From assembly GCF_000721705.1 (NCBI RefSeq), contig NZ_JOJL01000028.1:1-64000 (forward strand): DNA of 64,000 nucleotides. The letters are read 5' to 3'. The notes under the pieces were generated by a model. That model ran no database searches. It had not been told where the DNA came from and was given only the letters and a program-made list of their open reading frames with translations. The translations under genes and the position numbers were made by a program. The stretch comes from Actinoplanes subtropicus (lineage in GTDB: Bacteria > Actinomycetota > Actinomycetes > Mycobacteriales > Micromonosporaceae). Positions 7,978 through 16,010 of the stretch are shown piece by piece (positions within the stretch are counted from its first letter, which is position 1; each line of letters begins with the position of its first letter).

Positions 7978-9158
7978 CCGGGGGCCTGCGCGACGCGCTG
8001 CACGAACTGGCCGACATCGTCGAGCCGGCCGACCTCTACGACCGCGCCGTCCGCCGCTCCCGCCGGATAGCCCGCCGGGAGGCCATCGTCGGCACCGGCG
8101 CCGCGCTGACCGCGATCGGGCTGCTGGCCGGCGGCCTGTGGCACCTGCCGGCCGACGAGTCGAAGCAGCCGCCGCACGCGCTGAGCGGCCCGGCCGCCAC
8201 GTCCCCCGCGCCGATACCCGCGATACCGCCGGTCGCCACCCAGCGGGCCCCGGCGCCGACTCACCCGCGCCCCGCGCCGACCAGCGCGGCCCCGCATCGC
8301 GGGAACCAGCCTCCGCCCGCCTCGCCGACCGCCACCCCGGCGTCCCGCGCGCTCGCCGACCTGCCCGGCCACGTCTTCTACCGGCAGGCCGGCGCCGACC
8401 CCGACGTGCTGCGTCTCTCCCCGGCCGGCGCCGGCGTCGAGACCGTGCTGCCCAAGGCGCCGTCGCCGGTCGGCATCTCGCCCGACGGCAAGAGCATCGC
8501 GTACGCGGTGGGCGGCACCCTGCTCGTCGAGCGGTCCGGCGGCGTGCCGCGGCCGCTGGCCACCGGCGTGCGCACCGCCGCCCAGGCACCCGTGTGGTCG
8601 CCCGACGGCGGCCGGCTGCTGGTCGACACGTCCGCCCCGGTGGTCGTCGAGGTCGACTCGGGCGCGGTCACCCCGCTCGCCGCCTCGTTCGCCGGTGGCC
8701 GGCATTTCCGCTGGTCCGGCGATGGCAGCGCGCTGGTCTACGCGACCAGCTACTGCGCGCTGAAGGTCTCGGCCGGTGGCACCGATTCCGCGGTGCCGGT
8801 GCTCGGCGACAAGCAGGCCGAGAACAACCCGGCCGGGCTGGCCGCGTGCCAGCCGACCAGCGTCGACGCGACCGGCGGCCGGGTCACCGTGCCGCTGCAG
8901 AGCACCGGCGAGACGAGCGCCGACGCCCCGGACACGGCGGACGCGGTGGTGGACACGGTCACCGGCGAGGTGGTGCCGCTCCCGGTGGCCGGCAGCGTGG
9001 TGGGCGCGTCCTTCGGCCCGACCGGAAACCTGCTGGTCCGGGCCCGGCAAGGCGGGCGGACGACGCTGTCGGTCTTCGCGCCCGGCGGCAAGCTGCTGGT
9101 GCAGGCGACCGAACCGGCGGCGCTGAACGGGCTCGAGCTCTTGGCGTACACCCGATAG
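7974..9158 (+). CDS. Membrane-anchored TolB-like protein, probable partner of the sigma factor
   Basis: A 394-residue protein. Residues 1-35 are cytoplasmic (LRDALHELADIVEPADLYDRAV resembles the short helical segment of sigma-factor partner proteins), residues about 38-58 form one transmembrane helix, 60-125 are a Pro/Ala/Thr linker, and the rest is an extracytoplasmic beta-propeller-like domain with repeats such as GISPDGKSIAYAVGG and WSPDGGRLLV. The start codon overlaps the sigma factor stop by four bases. That arrangement and topology suggest an anti-sigma or signal-sensing role, but the classic zinc-binding anti-sigma motif HxxxCxxC is absent, so the mechanism is uncertain. Confidence 0.7.
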   Translation: MTGGLRDALHELADIVEPADLYDRAVRRSRRIARREAIVGTGAALTAIGLLAGGLWHLPADESKQPPHALSGPAATSPAPIPAIPPVATQRAPAPTHPRPAPTSAAPHRGNQPPPASPTATPASRALADLPGHVFYRQAGADPDVLRLSPAGAGVETVLPKAPSPVGISPDGKSIAYAVGGTLLVERSGGVPRPLATGVRTAAQAPVWSPDGGRLLVDTSAPVVVEVDSGAVTPLAASFAGGRHFRWSGDGSALVYATSYCALKVSAGGTDSAVPVLGDKQAENNPAGLAACQPTSVDATGGRVTVPLQSTGETSADAPDTADAVVDTVTGEVVPLPVAGSVVGASFGPTGNLLVRARQGGRTTLSVFAPGGKLLVQATEPAALNGLELLAYTR

Positions 9159-9162
9159 GTTT

Positions 9163-9828
9163 TCAGTCCTTTTTGCGGCCGAAGAGTTTGAAGCCGCGCT
9201 TCTTGGGAGCGGCTTCGCGGACGGCCTCGCCGTTGAGCACGGCCAGCCGGTGCTGGGCGGCCGGATTGTCCGGTTCCATCCGCAGCGAGGTGAGCAGCGC
9301 CCGCCGGGCCTGGTCGATGTGGCCGAGCGCGTCCAGCGCCAGCCCGTGCGTGAAGTAGTAGTGCGCCTCGTTAGGGTCGAGCCCGATCGCGGTGCGCGCG
9401 GCCTGCTCGGCGTCGGCGAACTGCCGGTCGGCGGTCAGCAGCGCCCAGGCGACCCGGTCGTGCCAGAGCGGATTCTTCGGGTCGGCGATCACCGCGCGGT
9501 ACGCCATGCTCACCGCGTCGTCGTGCCGGCCGAGCAGGCTGAGCGCCCGGCTCGCGGTGGCCGGCCCGCGCGGATCCTCCGGGGCCAGCGCGATCGCCTT
9601 GTTCGCCGCCTCCAGCGCGGGCTGGTTCTCGCCGAGGGCGAGCCGCAGCCGGGCCATCAGCAGCCAGGCCTCGACCGACGACGGATCGGCGGCGAGCACC
9701 GGCTCGAGCGTGCGGACCGCCTCGGCCGGATCCATCCGCTCGAACAGCGCCGCGGCCCGGGCGATGCCCTGCCGGGTCGGGCTCGCCTCCGGCGTGGCGG
9801 CAGCAGACTGGGCGAAGTCGGAGGACAC
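9163..9828 (-). CDS. TPR-repeat protein
   Basis: A 221-residue soluble protein made of tetratricopeptide repeats over residues about 20-195. Each repeat ends in a proline-containing turn such as LAADPSSVEAW, IALAPEDPRGP, VIADPKNPLWH, IGLDPNEAHYY and LRMEPDNPAAQ. The C-terminus is a basic tail (KKRGFKLFGRKKD). TPR proteins act as protein-protein scaffolds. It lies 28 bases downstream of a longer TPR membrane protein with near-identical repeat layout, so the two look like duplicated partners. The partner proteins are not known. It converges tightly with the sigma-factor partner gene. Confidence 0.75.
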   Translation of the reverse strand: MSSDFAQSAAATPEASPTRQGIARAAALFERMDPAEAVRTLEPVLAADPSSVEAWLLMARLRLALGENQPALEAANKAIALAPEDPRGPATASRALSLLGRHDDAVSMAYRAVIADPKNPLWHDRVAWALLTADRQFADAEQAARTAIGLDPNEAHYYFTHGLALDALGHIDQARRALLTSLRMEPDNPAAQHRLAVLNGEAVREAAPKKRGFKLFGRKKD

Positions 9829-9856
9829 GTGTCCATCTTCGGCGATTTGCCGGATT

Positions 9857-11116
9857 TCAGGAGCGGATTCCGCGGAACCCTTTGTGACGCGCGCGACGCC
9901 GGCGCACCAGAACGGCGAGGCCGACCCCGGCCGCCGTCACCAGCAGCAATGCGGTGACCGAGAGCCACCAGGTCGTGCTGGTCGCGCCCACCTCCAGCAC
10001 GATCGCGGCCAGCATGCAGCCGATCACGACCCACCAGAGCACGATGTTCACCCGGTCGACCGCGAGGTTCACGCCGGCCGAGCGGACGTGCGCGTTCGAC
10101 GCCGAGACGGTCAGCAGCCGCACCGCGAAGCCACCGATCGCGGCCACCCCGAGCAGCCAGGGCAGCGAGCGGGCCGGCGCCACGGTCGCGGTCAGCAGCA
10201 GGGCGAGGCAGAGCGCGGCGCCGATCGCCGCGATCCGCTGCCGGCCCTGGGTGAGCACGGTCATCAGGTACGCCCGGAGCGAGCGGTCCAGCCGCGTCAC
10301 GAAGTAGGCCGCGAACCCGATCGGGGCCAGCGCCGCCACCCCGGCCAGGACCCGGGCGCCGCCCACCGAGAACTGGGTCATCCGCCAGCCCACGTATGCG
10401 AGCACGGCCAGCAGCACCGCGGTGTAGACGAGGAACCGGCGCAGCGCCACGTCGAGCATGAACCGGCTGGCCTGCTGCCGCGGGTCGGCGCGCAGCGCAC
10501 CGGCCAGCCCGCTCGCGCCCCGGGCCAGCCGGCCCAGCGCGAACGGGTTCCGGTGCACCACGTCCAGCGTGGCCAGCTCGTGCTGGGCGACCGCGTTGTC
10601 CGGCTCGAGCGCGAGCGCGTCGCGCAGCGCCTGCCGGGCCCGGTCGGTGTAGTCCAGCTGCTTCATCACCATGGCGTAGGTGAAGCGGAAGTCCGCCTCG
10701 TTCGGGTCGAGCCGCACGGCCAGCCGGGCGGCGTGCTCGGCCTCCACCGCCCGCCGGCCGTCGCCGAGCAGCGCCCAGGCCAGCCGGTTGTGCCGGTACG
10801 CGTTCTCCGGCTCCAGCCGGGCGGCCCGCTGCGCCACCTCGATCGCCTCGTCGTGCCGGTCGAGCCCGGTCAGCGCCCGGCTGAGCGCGCCGAGCGCCTC
10901 GGCCGACTCGGGCGCGATCAGCACGGCCTGGTGGGCGGCCTGGTACGCCGGCTCGGGCCGCTTGAGGGCGAGCTGGGCGTGCGTCATCAGCACCAGCGCG
11001 CGCACGTTGTCCGGCTCGGCGGCCAGCACCGGGCCGAGCAGCTCGGCCGCGGCGGTGGCGTCGCCGCGCTGGAACTGCACGGCCGCCATCGCGACGGCCG
11101 TGCCGGCTTCGGTCAT
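9857..11116 (-). CDS. TPR membrane protein
   Basis: A 419-residue protein with TPR repeats over residues about 1-190 (repeat turns LAAEPDNVRAL, LIAPESAEALG, LEPENAYRHN, RLDPNEADFRF and LEPDNAVAQHE) followed by about six transmembrane helices from residue 215 to 410 and a basic tail. The start at ATG 11116 overlaps the TGA of the upstream cyclase gene (ATGA), which makes translational coupling likely and rules against a start further upstream. Its repeats resemble those of the soluble TPR protein immediately downstream. The TPR part should face the cytoplasm and recruit partners to the membrane; the partners are unknown. Confidence 0.75.
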   Translation of the reverse strand: MTEAGTAVAMAAVQFQRGDATAAAELLGPVLAAEPDNVRALVLMTHAQLALKRPEPAYQAAHQAVLIAPESAEALGALSRALTGLDRHDEAIEVAQRAARLEPENAYRHNRLAWALLGDGRRAVEAEHAARLAVRLDPNEADFRFTYAMVMKQLDYTDRARQALRDALALEPDNAVAQHELATLDVVHRNPFALGRLARGASGLAGALRADPRQQASRFMLDVALRRFLVYTAVLLAVLAYVGWRMTQFSVGGARVLAGVAALAPIGFAAYFVTRLDRSLRAYLMTVLTQGRQRIAAIGAALCLALLLTATVAPARSLPWLLGVAAIGGFAVRLLTVSASNAHVRSAGVNLAVDRVNIVLWWVVIGCMLAAIVLEVGATSTTWWLSVTALLLVTAAGVGLAVLVRRRRARHKGFRGIRS

Positions 11117-12066
11117 TCGTCGACCGTAGTTGGCAGCCACCCGGCCGAGCGGGTGTGGTCGTGTGGCTCGTACCACGGCATGCGCGCGAAGGCCCGGACC
11201 GGGAACGTGCCGAAGCCGCTGATCCGCGGTGGCGCGGCGGTGAAGCGGGCACCGGTCGGCGGCAGCTCGGCCAGGCCGGTGAGGTGCTCGACGATCGGGA
11301 TGCCGGCGGCCAGCAGGAGGCTGTGCGCGGGCCGCTCGCCGCCGGCCGCCGCCGAGGTGTCGTCCAGGTTGACCGCGTCGATGCCGACCAGCGCGGCCCC
11401 CCGCTCGACCAGCAGCCGGGCGGCGTCCGCGGTCAGGTACGGGTGGTTTTCGGCGTACGCGGGCGTCCCCCAGTGCCGGTCGCCGCCGGTGTGCAGCAGC
11501 ACCGCGTGCCCGGCCACGGTCAGCGACTCGAGGTCGCCGGCCTCGACCGCGCGCCGCCCGCTGCCGACCGCGCGGACCACCACGGCCGGCAGGTCGGCGA
11601 GCCGCCCGAGCGGCAGCCCGGCGAGGTCGGTGCCGTCGGAGTACCGGTGCCGCGGACTGTCCAGATAGGTGCCGGTCTGCCCGATCAGGTCGATCCGGTC
11701 CATGCTGAACTCGGTGCCCTCGGCATACCGGGACCGGGAGTCGGCCCAGGTCAGGTGGGGGCTGATGACCGGGCCGGGCAGCCCCGGGTAGGTCGTCAAG
11801 CCGTCCGAGATGACGTGGCTGAGCTCGACGAACTCGAACCGGGCCGGCGAGTCGCCGGTCGGTTCGGCCGGCTCGCCGAAGACCCGCGCCGCGTCCAGCT
11901 CGACCCGCTCGACGTCGCGCAGGCCCAGGGCGGTCACCAGCAGCGCCGCGATCTCGGGCCGGGTGACGTCGGGGTGCGGCACGTCGATCCGCAGGCCCTG
12001 GATCCGCAGGCTGCCGCCGCCGGTGAGGTTGACGGCGGCGTCGAGCTCCGCCCGGTACTGCAGCAC
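11113..12066 (-). CDS. Cyclase-family (kynurenine formamidase-like) protein
   Basis: A 317-residue protein. Residues about 75-300 belong to the cyclase family, whose members are metal-dependent hydrolases such as formamidases. The signature normally reads HxGTHxDxPxH; here it is GQTGTYLDSPRHRY, so two of the usual metal-binding histidines are Gln and Tyr, while Asp and the last His remain. A later HSLLLAAGIPIVEHLTGL segment is family-typical. About 70 extra N-terminal residues show no known domain. The altered metal site means the activity cannot be assumed. It lies 10 bases from the manganese exporter and overlaps the TPR gene, so the minus-strand genes here probably share a transcript. Confidence 0.7.
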   Translation of the reverse strand: MLQYRAELDAAVNLTGGGSLRIQGLRIDVPHPDVTRPEIAALLVTALGLRDVERVELDAARVFGEPAEPTGDSPARFEFVELSHVISDGLTTYPGLPGPVISPHLTWADSRSRYAEGTEFSMDRIDLIGQTGTYLDSPRHRYSDGTDLAGLPLGRLADLPAVVVRAVGSGRRAVEAGDLESLTVAGHAVLLHTGGDRHWGTPAYAENHPYLTADAARLLVERGAALVGIDAVNLDDTSAAAGGERPAHSLLLAAGIPIVEHLTGLAELPPTGARFTAAPPRISGFGTFPVRAFARMPWYEPHDHTRSAGWLPTTVDE

Positions 12067-12076
12067 GGCTGCTCCC

Positions 12077-12664
12077 CTATCCCAGTTTGATGATCGCTTC
12101 CACGATCAGCCAGATGCCGAAGATAGCGAAGAGGGCGGCGGCACCGAATCTGATGACCCGCTCGGGCAGGTGCCTGCCGAGCAGGCGGCCGACCAGGATG
12201 GCCAGCGCGTCGGCGGCGACCATGCCGAGCGTGGAGCCCAGCCAGGTGCCGAACCAGCCGTGCTGGGTGGCCAGGGTGATCGTCGCGAGCATGGTCTTGT
12301 CGCCCAGTTCGGCCAGGAAGAACGCGCCGCCGACGGCGAGGACGGCGGATCCGGTCGTACGCTCGGCCTTGTTCTTCTCGTCGTCGGTGAGCTTGTCACC
12401 GCGCAGCGTCCAGGCGCCGAAGACGAGGAAGGCCAGGCCGGCGATCAGGGAAATCCAGCCGGTGGGCAGCGTGGCGCCGAGGCCGTAGCCGATGCCGACC
12501 GAGACCAGGTGCACCAGCGCGGTGGCCACGGTGATGCCGATCAGCACCGGGACCGGCCTGAAGCGGGTGGCGAAGGTCAGCGCCATCAGCTGCGACTTGT
12601 CGCCGAGCTCGGCCACGAAGATGACCGCGAAGCTCAGCGCCAGCGCCGCGAGGAATCCGTTCAC
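12077..12664 (-). CDS. GDT1/TMEM165-family manganese exporter
   Basis: A 195-residue membrane protein with six transmembrane helices in two homologous halves. Each half carries the family motif E-x-G-D-[KR]-[ST]: VAELGDKSQ near residue 18 and LAELGDKTM near residue 120. Bacterial members of this UPF0016 family export Mn2+ from the cytoplasm. The GTG start at 12664 is supported by GGGAG six bases upstream. Expression should be controlled by the yybP-ykoY manganese riboswitch at 12744-12842 with the terminator at 12666-12694, which independently supports the metal specificity. The gene is followed closely by the cyclase and TPR genes on the same strand. Confidence 0.9.
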   Translation of the reverse strand: MNGFLAALALSFAVIFVAELGDKSQLMALTFATRFRPVPVLIGITVATALVHLVSVGIGYGLGATLPTGWISLIAGLAFLVFGAWTLRGDKLTDDEKNKAERTTGSAVLAVGGAFFLAELGDKTMLATITLATQHGWFGTWLGSTLGMVAADALAILVGRLLGRHLPERVIRFGAAALFAIFGIWLIVEAIIKLG

Positions 12665-12665
12665 G

Positions 12666-12694
12666 AAAAACTCCCGGGTGATCGGGACCGGGAG
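12666..12694 (-). terminator. Riboswitch terminator that also covers the start-site SD
   Basis: In the minus-strand transcript the arms CTCCCGG and CCGGGAG enclose a ten-base loop and are followed at once by TTTTT, which is an intrinsic terminator. The right arm contains the GGGAG ribosome binding site of the exporter gene, whose GTG comes six bases later. Formation of the hairpin would therefore block both transcription and translation. Confidence 0.8.
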
Positions 12695-12743
12695 GAAGAC
12701 GCCGGGGCGACCTCGACCCGGCCGTCAGGAACAACAGCCAAGT

Positions 12744-12842
12744 CGAAGGTCTCGCTCGCCTCGAAACGAGGCCGCGCGGCCGGACCCTGGAAACCCGGGA
12801 TCAGCATGTCGACCGCGACGTTAGGAGCTACTCCCCTTCGCA
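12744..12842 (-). ncRNA. yybP-ykoY manganese riboswitch aptamer
   Basis: Read on the minus strand, CGAAGG at the 5' end pairs with CCTTCG at the 3' end to close the P1 stem. Just inside are the two most conserved parts of the yybP-ykoY family, GGGGAGTAGC on the 5' side and GGCGAGCGAGACC on the 3' side, enclosing two variable stems. These form the Mn2+ site in known members. It lies 80 bases upstream of a GDT1-family manganese exporter, the classical target of this riboswitch, with a terminator between. Confidence 0.88.
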
Positions 12843-12933
12843 AGACGAGCCTACCCGGCGGGTCTCTCGGCCCGCCCGGGTACGTGGCCATCCTCACTGA
12901 GCTGAGCTGAGCTGGCTCCGCTTCGCTCCGCGG

Positions 12934-13036
12934 GCGATCGCCCCTTCGGGGCTGATGGGCGGCCAGCCGTTTTCCCGACGCCGCAAACCCCGCGGCGCCG
13001 GCAAAACGGTTGCCCGCTCATCAGCGGGGCGATCGC
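12934..13036. repeat. Nested ~100-bp inverted repeat at the peptidase 3' end
   Basis: Three layers of complementary arms share one centre: GCGATCGCCCC 12934-12944 with GGGGCGATCGC 13026-13036, CTGATG 12952-12957 with CATCAG 13019-13024, and an 18-base inner pair 12967-12984/12992-13009 (starting CCGTTTTCCC) with two mismatches. The outer right arm lies inside the last codons and stop of the minus-strand peptidase gene. The inner hairpin could end that transcript; the outer layers are more than a terminator needs. A short GAGCT tandem run precedes it at 12899-12914. Confidence 0.7.
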
Positions 13037-14613
13037 GGGCCGATGATCTCCCGTTCGAGCACCAGCCGGGCCTGCTTGGCGACCGACGCGCCGTTGAGCG
13101 GGTTCGGCGGGGGCAGCGGCGGGCAGCGCTTGTCGGAGCGGTCACCCTTCCGGCGCTTCGGCAGCGTGCCGTCGGCCAGGTAGTCGGCGACCGCGTTGTC
13201 CACACAGTCGTCGCCGAAGAGCGAGCCGGCGTGTGTGGTCCCGCCGACGCCCTCGATCAGCACCGCCTTCGGGAACAGCTTGCGCACCTCGAGGCTGCCG
13301 CTGAACGGGGTGGCGGCGTCGTTCGTCTCGCTGAGCAGCAGGATCGGCGGCACGGTCTCGCCGGAGACCGTGGTGGGCACGCCCGCCTTGGCCGGCCAGG
13401 TGCGGCACGGCGCGTTGTACCAGGCGTTCGCCCAGGTCTCGAACGGCGCCCGGCGGTGCACCGCCCAGTTGTCCGAGCTCCACTTGGTCCAACTCGTCGG
13501 CCAGGGCGCGTCGGAGCACTGCACGGCCAGGTAGATCGCGTAGCCGTTGTCGGCGTCCTTGCCGGGCGGGTTGTTCCGGTCGTACAGCTTCTTGAGCGGC
13601 TCCGGGTCGTGCTTGCGGGTCCAGGCGCTCCACGCGTTCGCGATCTCCTCCCAGCCGAAGACGTAGTACCCGGCCTGCAGGAAGATGTCGGTGAACTCGG
13701 ACGAGCCGAGCACGCCGCCGGCCGGCGCCTTGTCGAGCTTGACCCGCTGGGCGTAATAGAGCCGCTGCACGGCCTGCTCGGTGCGGCCCAGGTGGAAGAC
13801 CTGGTTGTACTTCGCGACCCAGCCGAAGTAGGTCCGGATGTTCTTGTTGAACGCGATGTCCTGGTCGAGGTTCGAGTCGTACCAGACGCGGGTCGGGTCG
13901 ACGTTGCCGTCCAGCACCATCCGGCGCACCCGGGACGGGAAGAAGGTGGCGTACACCTGGCCCAGGTAGGTGCCGTAGGAGAAGCCGTAGAAGCTGATCT
14001 GGGTGGCGCCCAGCGCGAGCCGGATGCTGTCCATGTCCCGGACGGTGTCCTGGGTCTTCAGGTGGTCGAGCAGCGGGCCGCCGACTTTCGCGCAGGCCTT
14101 CGCGTACCCCTCGGCCTTCTTCAGCCAGGCGGTCTCGATCGCCGTGGTGCTCGGCACGTACTCCGGCCGGTTGTACCCGGCATAGGTGTTGTCGCAGGTC
14201 AGTTCCGGCGTGCTGGAGCCGACCCCACGAGGATCAAAACCGATCCAGTCGTACGCGTCACCCGCGCTCTTCGGGACCAGCGACCCGACCACCGCCAGGG
14301 TCTGCCCCCTCGCCCCCGGCCCGCCCGGGTTGACCAGCATCACGCCCTGGTACTTGTCGTCCGGGACGGTGTGCTTGATCCGCGAGACGGCCAGCTGGGT
14401 CTTCGGCCCGTCCGGGTCCTTGTAGTCGATCGGCACGGGCAGCACGCCGCACTCGGCCTTGCGCGCGAGCAGCGACGGATCGGTGCAGGTGCCCCAGGTG
14501 ATCTGCGGGAACCAGCCCGTCCGGTGGCCTACCGGCTCGGCCTGAGCCCCGGTCGCCGCGGCGCCGACCACCGCCAGGGCGATCGTCATGGCCGCCGCCA
14601 GAAGTCTTCTCAT
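13021..14613 (-). CDS. Secreted S33-family tripeptidyl aminopeptidase-like hydrolase
   Basis: A 530-residue alpha/beta hydrolase with an N-terminal signal peptide (LLAAAMTIALAVVGAAATGAQA). The oxyanion segment MLVNPGGPGA, the nucleophile elbow GFSYGTYLG near residue 190, a conserved Asp in LLLSETNDAATPF and the catalytic His in GGTTHAGSL match the tripeptidyl aminopeptidase group of actinomycetes, which removes N-terminal peptides from extracellular proteins. The start at ATG 14613 is preferred over a much longer frame that would run into the MFS gene, because it opens the signal peptide and follows GAGAGG. The 3' end lies in the nested inverted repeat 12934-13036. Confidence 0.85.
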   Translation of the reverse strand: MRRLLAAAMTIALAVVGAAATGAQAEPVGHRTGWFPQITWGTCTDPSLLARKAECGVLPVPIDYKDPDGPKTQLAVSRIKHTVPDDKYQGVMLVNPGGPGARGQTLAVVGSLVPKSAGDAYDWIGFDPRGVGSSTPELTCDNTYAGYNRPEYVPSTTAIETAWLKKAEGYAKACAKVGGPLLDHLKTQDTVRDMDSIRLALGATQISFYGFSYGTYLGQVYATFFPSRVRRMVLDGNVDPTRVWYDSNLDQDIAFNKNIRTYFGWVAKYNQVFHLGRTEQAVQRLYYAQRVKLDKAPAGGVLGSSEFTDIFLQAGYYVFGWEEIANAWSAWTRKHDPEPLKKLYDRNNPPGKDADNGYAIYLAVQCSDAPWPTSWTKWSSDNWAVHRRAPFETWANAWYNAPCRTWPAKAGVPTTVSGETVPPILLLSETNDAATPFSGSLEVRKLFPKAVLIEGVGGTTHAGSLFGDDCVDNAVADYLADGTLPKRRKGDRSDKRCPPLPPPNPLNGASVAKQARLVLEREIIGPRSPR

Positions 14614-14651
14614 GCTCAGCCCTCTCGTGTCCGATTCGCCCCAATATGCTG

Positions 14652-14686
14652 CGGCGTGGACGGCCGCATTGGGGCCGCCCACGCCG
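14652..14686. terminator. Hairpin downstream of the MFS gene
   Basis: CGGCGTGG and CGGCC on the left pair with GGCCG and CCACGCCG on the right around GCATTGG, each strand carrying one unpaired base. It lies in the 100-base gap after the minus-strand MFS stop and before the peptidase start. There is no T run, as is usual in high-GC actinomycetes. Confidence 0.6.
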
Positions 14687-14714
14687 GGGACGCACGAAAG
14701 AAAAGCTGTTCGGA

Positions 14715-15929
14715 CTAACGCGTGCGTAGACGCTGGGCGATGAGGGCCAGCGCGCCGAGGACGGCCACCGACACGCCGTAGACCAGGGCCACCGGGTGCA
14801 GGCCGAACGAGGTGGCGGCGAAACCGGCGATCACGGCGGGGACGCTGAACGCGGTGTACGCGATCACCAGTGCCACCGCGAGCAGTTCGCCCCGCTCGTG
14901 CGGCGCCGCCAGGGTGGCCAGTGTGCCGAACGAGGCGAGTGCCGAGGCGCCGAAGCCGATGCCGGAGATCACCGTGCCGACCGCGGCCAGCGTGACGCTC
15001 GACCACTCCAGGCCCAGCACGCTGACCACCGAGCCGAGCGTGAGCAGGGCGGCGGCGACGGTGAGCACCCGCGGGATGGGCTGCTTGCGCATCGCGTACG
15101 AGGTGATCGCGCCGGTCCCGCAGAGCAGTGTCACGACGAACCCGCCGACCAGGTGGTTGGTCAGCCCGAAGACGCCGGCCGCCACCGACGGGCCGAGGGA
15201 CAGGTAGAGCCCGCCGATCGCCCAGCTGGCCACGATGATCGGGACCAGCGCCAGGACGTCGGCCCGCAGCCGGGACGGCACGCCCAGCCGGGGGGCGAGC
15301 GAGGCGACGGCGCCGGGGCGGCGGGCCGAGGTCTCCGGGATGCGGGCGACCACGTAGCCGGCCAGCACCATCGCGGCCAGCAGCAGCGCCCAGACCAGGT
15401 GGGTGGGCTCGGGAGCGAACTGGACCAGGGCGCCGCAGCCGAGCGCGCCGACGGCCAGCCCGGCGACCGGGGCGATGCCGTTGATCAGGCCGGCCCGGCC
15501 GGGCGCGTGCGGCGGGTTGAGGTCGACCAGGGCGGCGCCGAGCGTGGTGAGCGCCGCGCCGGTGGCGATGCCCTGCAGCAGGCGGGCCACCAGCAGCACG
15601 GTCACGTCGCCGGCGGTGAGAAAGAGCGCGAGCGAGGTGGCCTCGAGCGCGATCGCGGCGGCGAGCACCGGGCGGCGGCCGATGTGGTCGGAGAGCGCCC
15701 CGAGGGTGAGCAGCGCGCCGATCAGGCCGAGCACGTAGACCGCGAAGACCACGGTGAGCGTGGTCGGCGAGAAGCCCCAGAGGTGCTGGTAGACGACGTA
15801 GAGCGGGGAGGGCGCGGCGGAGGCGGCCGCGAAGGTCACGAAGACAGCGGCGATCGCCGCGAACGCGACCGAGCGCGACAGTCGCCGCTGGTTGCGGACA
15901 GCCGGCCTGGTGTCGGCGACGGTGGTCAT
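14715..15929 (-). CDS. MFS transporter, drug-efflux type
   Basis: A 404-residue major facilitator protein with twelve predicted transmembrane helices. The loop after helix 2 contains LGALSDHIGRRPVL, the MFS motif A (G-x-L-[SA]-D-x-x-G-R-[RK]). It probably exports a small toxic compound by proton antiport. It diverges from a TetR regulator, and two identical operator palindromes lie in the shared promoter region, so expression should be induced when the TetR protein binds its ligand. The substrate cannot be deduced. Confidence 0.82.
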   Translation of the reverse strand: MTTVADTRPAVRNQRRLSRSVAFAAIAAVFVTFAAASAAPSPLYVVYQHLWGFSPTTLTVVFAVYVLGLIGALLTLGALSDHIGRRPVLAAAIALEATSLALFLTAGDVTVLLVARLLQGIATGAALTTLGAALVDLNPPHAPGRAGLINGIAPVAGLAVGALGCGALVQFAPEPTHLVWALLLAAMVLAGYVVARIPETSARRPGAVASLAPRLGVPSRLRADVLALVPIIVASWAIGGLYLSLGPSVAAGVFGLTNHLVGGFVVTLLCGTGAITSYAMRKQPIPRVLTVAAALLTLGSVVSVLGLEWSSVTLAAVGTVISGIGFGASALASFGTLATLAAPHERGELLAVALVIAYTAFSVPAVIAGFAATSFGLHPVALVYGVSVAVLGALALIAQRLRTR

Positions 15930-15952
15930 GAGGTTCCCCCCGGGTTGACTAA

Positions 15953-15995
15953 CAGACAGGTCTGTCTGCCTCGACGAGGGTAGACAGGTCTGTCT
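15953..15995. promoter_or_regulatory. Two identical TetR operators in a divergent promoter
   Basis: The sequence AGACAGGTCTGTCT occurs twice, at 15954-15967 and 15982-15995, each an inverted repeat of AGACAG with a GT centre, 28 bases from start to start. They lie between the divergent MFS start (15929) and TetR start (16011). The second copy is followed by TGGTATCGTC, a possible -10 region for the tetR gene. Binding by the adjacent TetR protein would repress both genes. Confidence 0.8.
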
Positions 15996-16010
15996 GGTAT
16001 CGTCAAATAC

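Noticed and set aside
12661..12897. Short minus-strand ORF of 78 codons upstream of the manganese exporter
   Set aside because: It coincides with the riboswitch and its terminator, which explain the sequence better.
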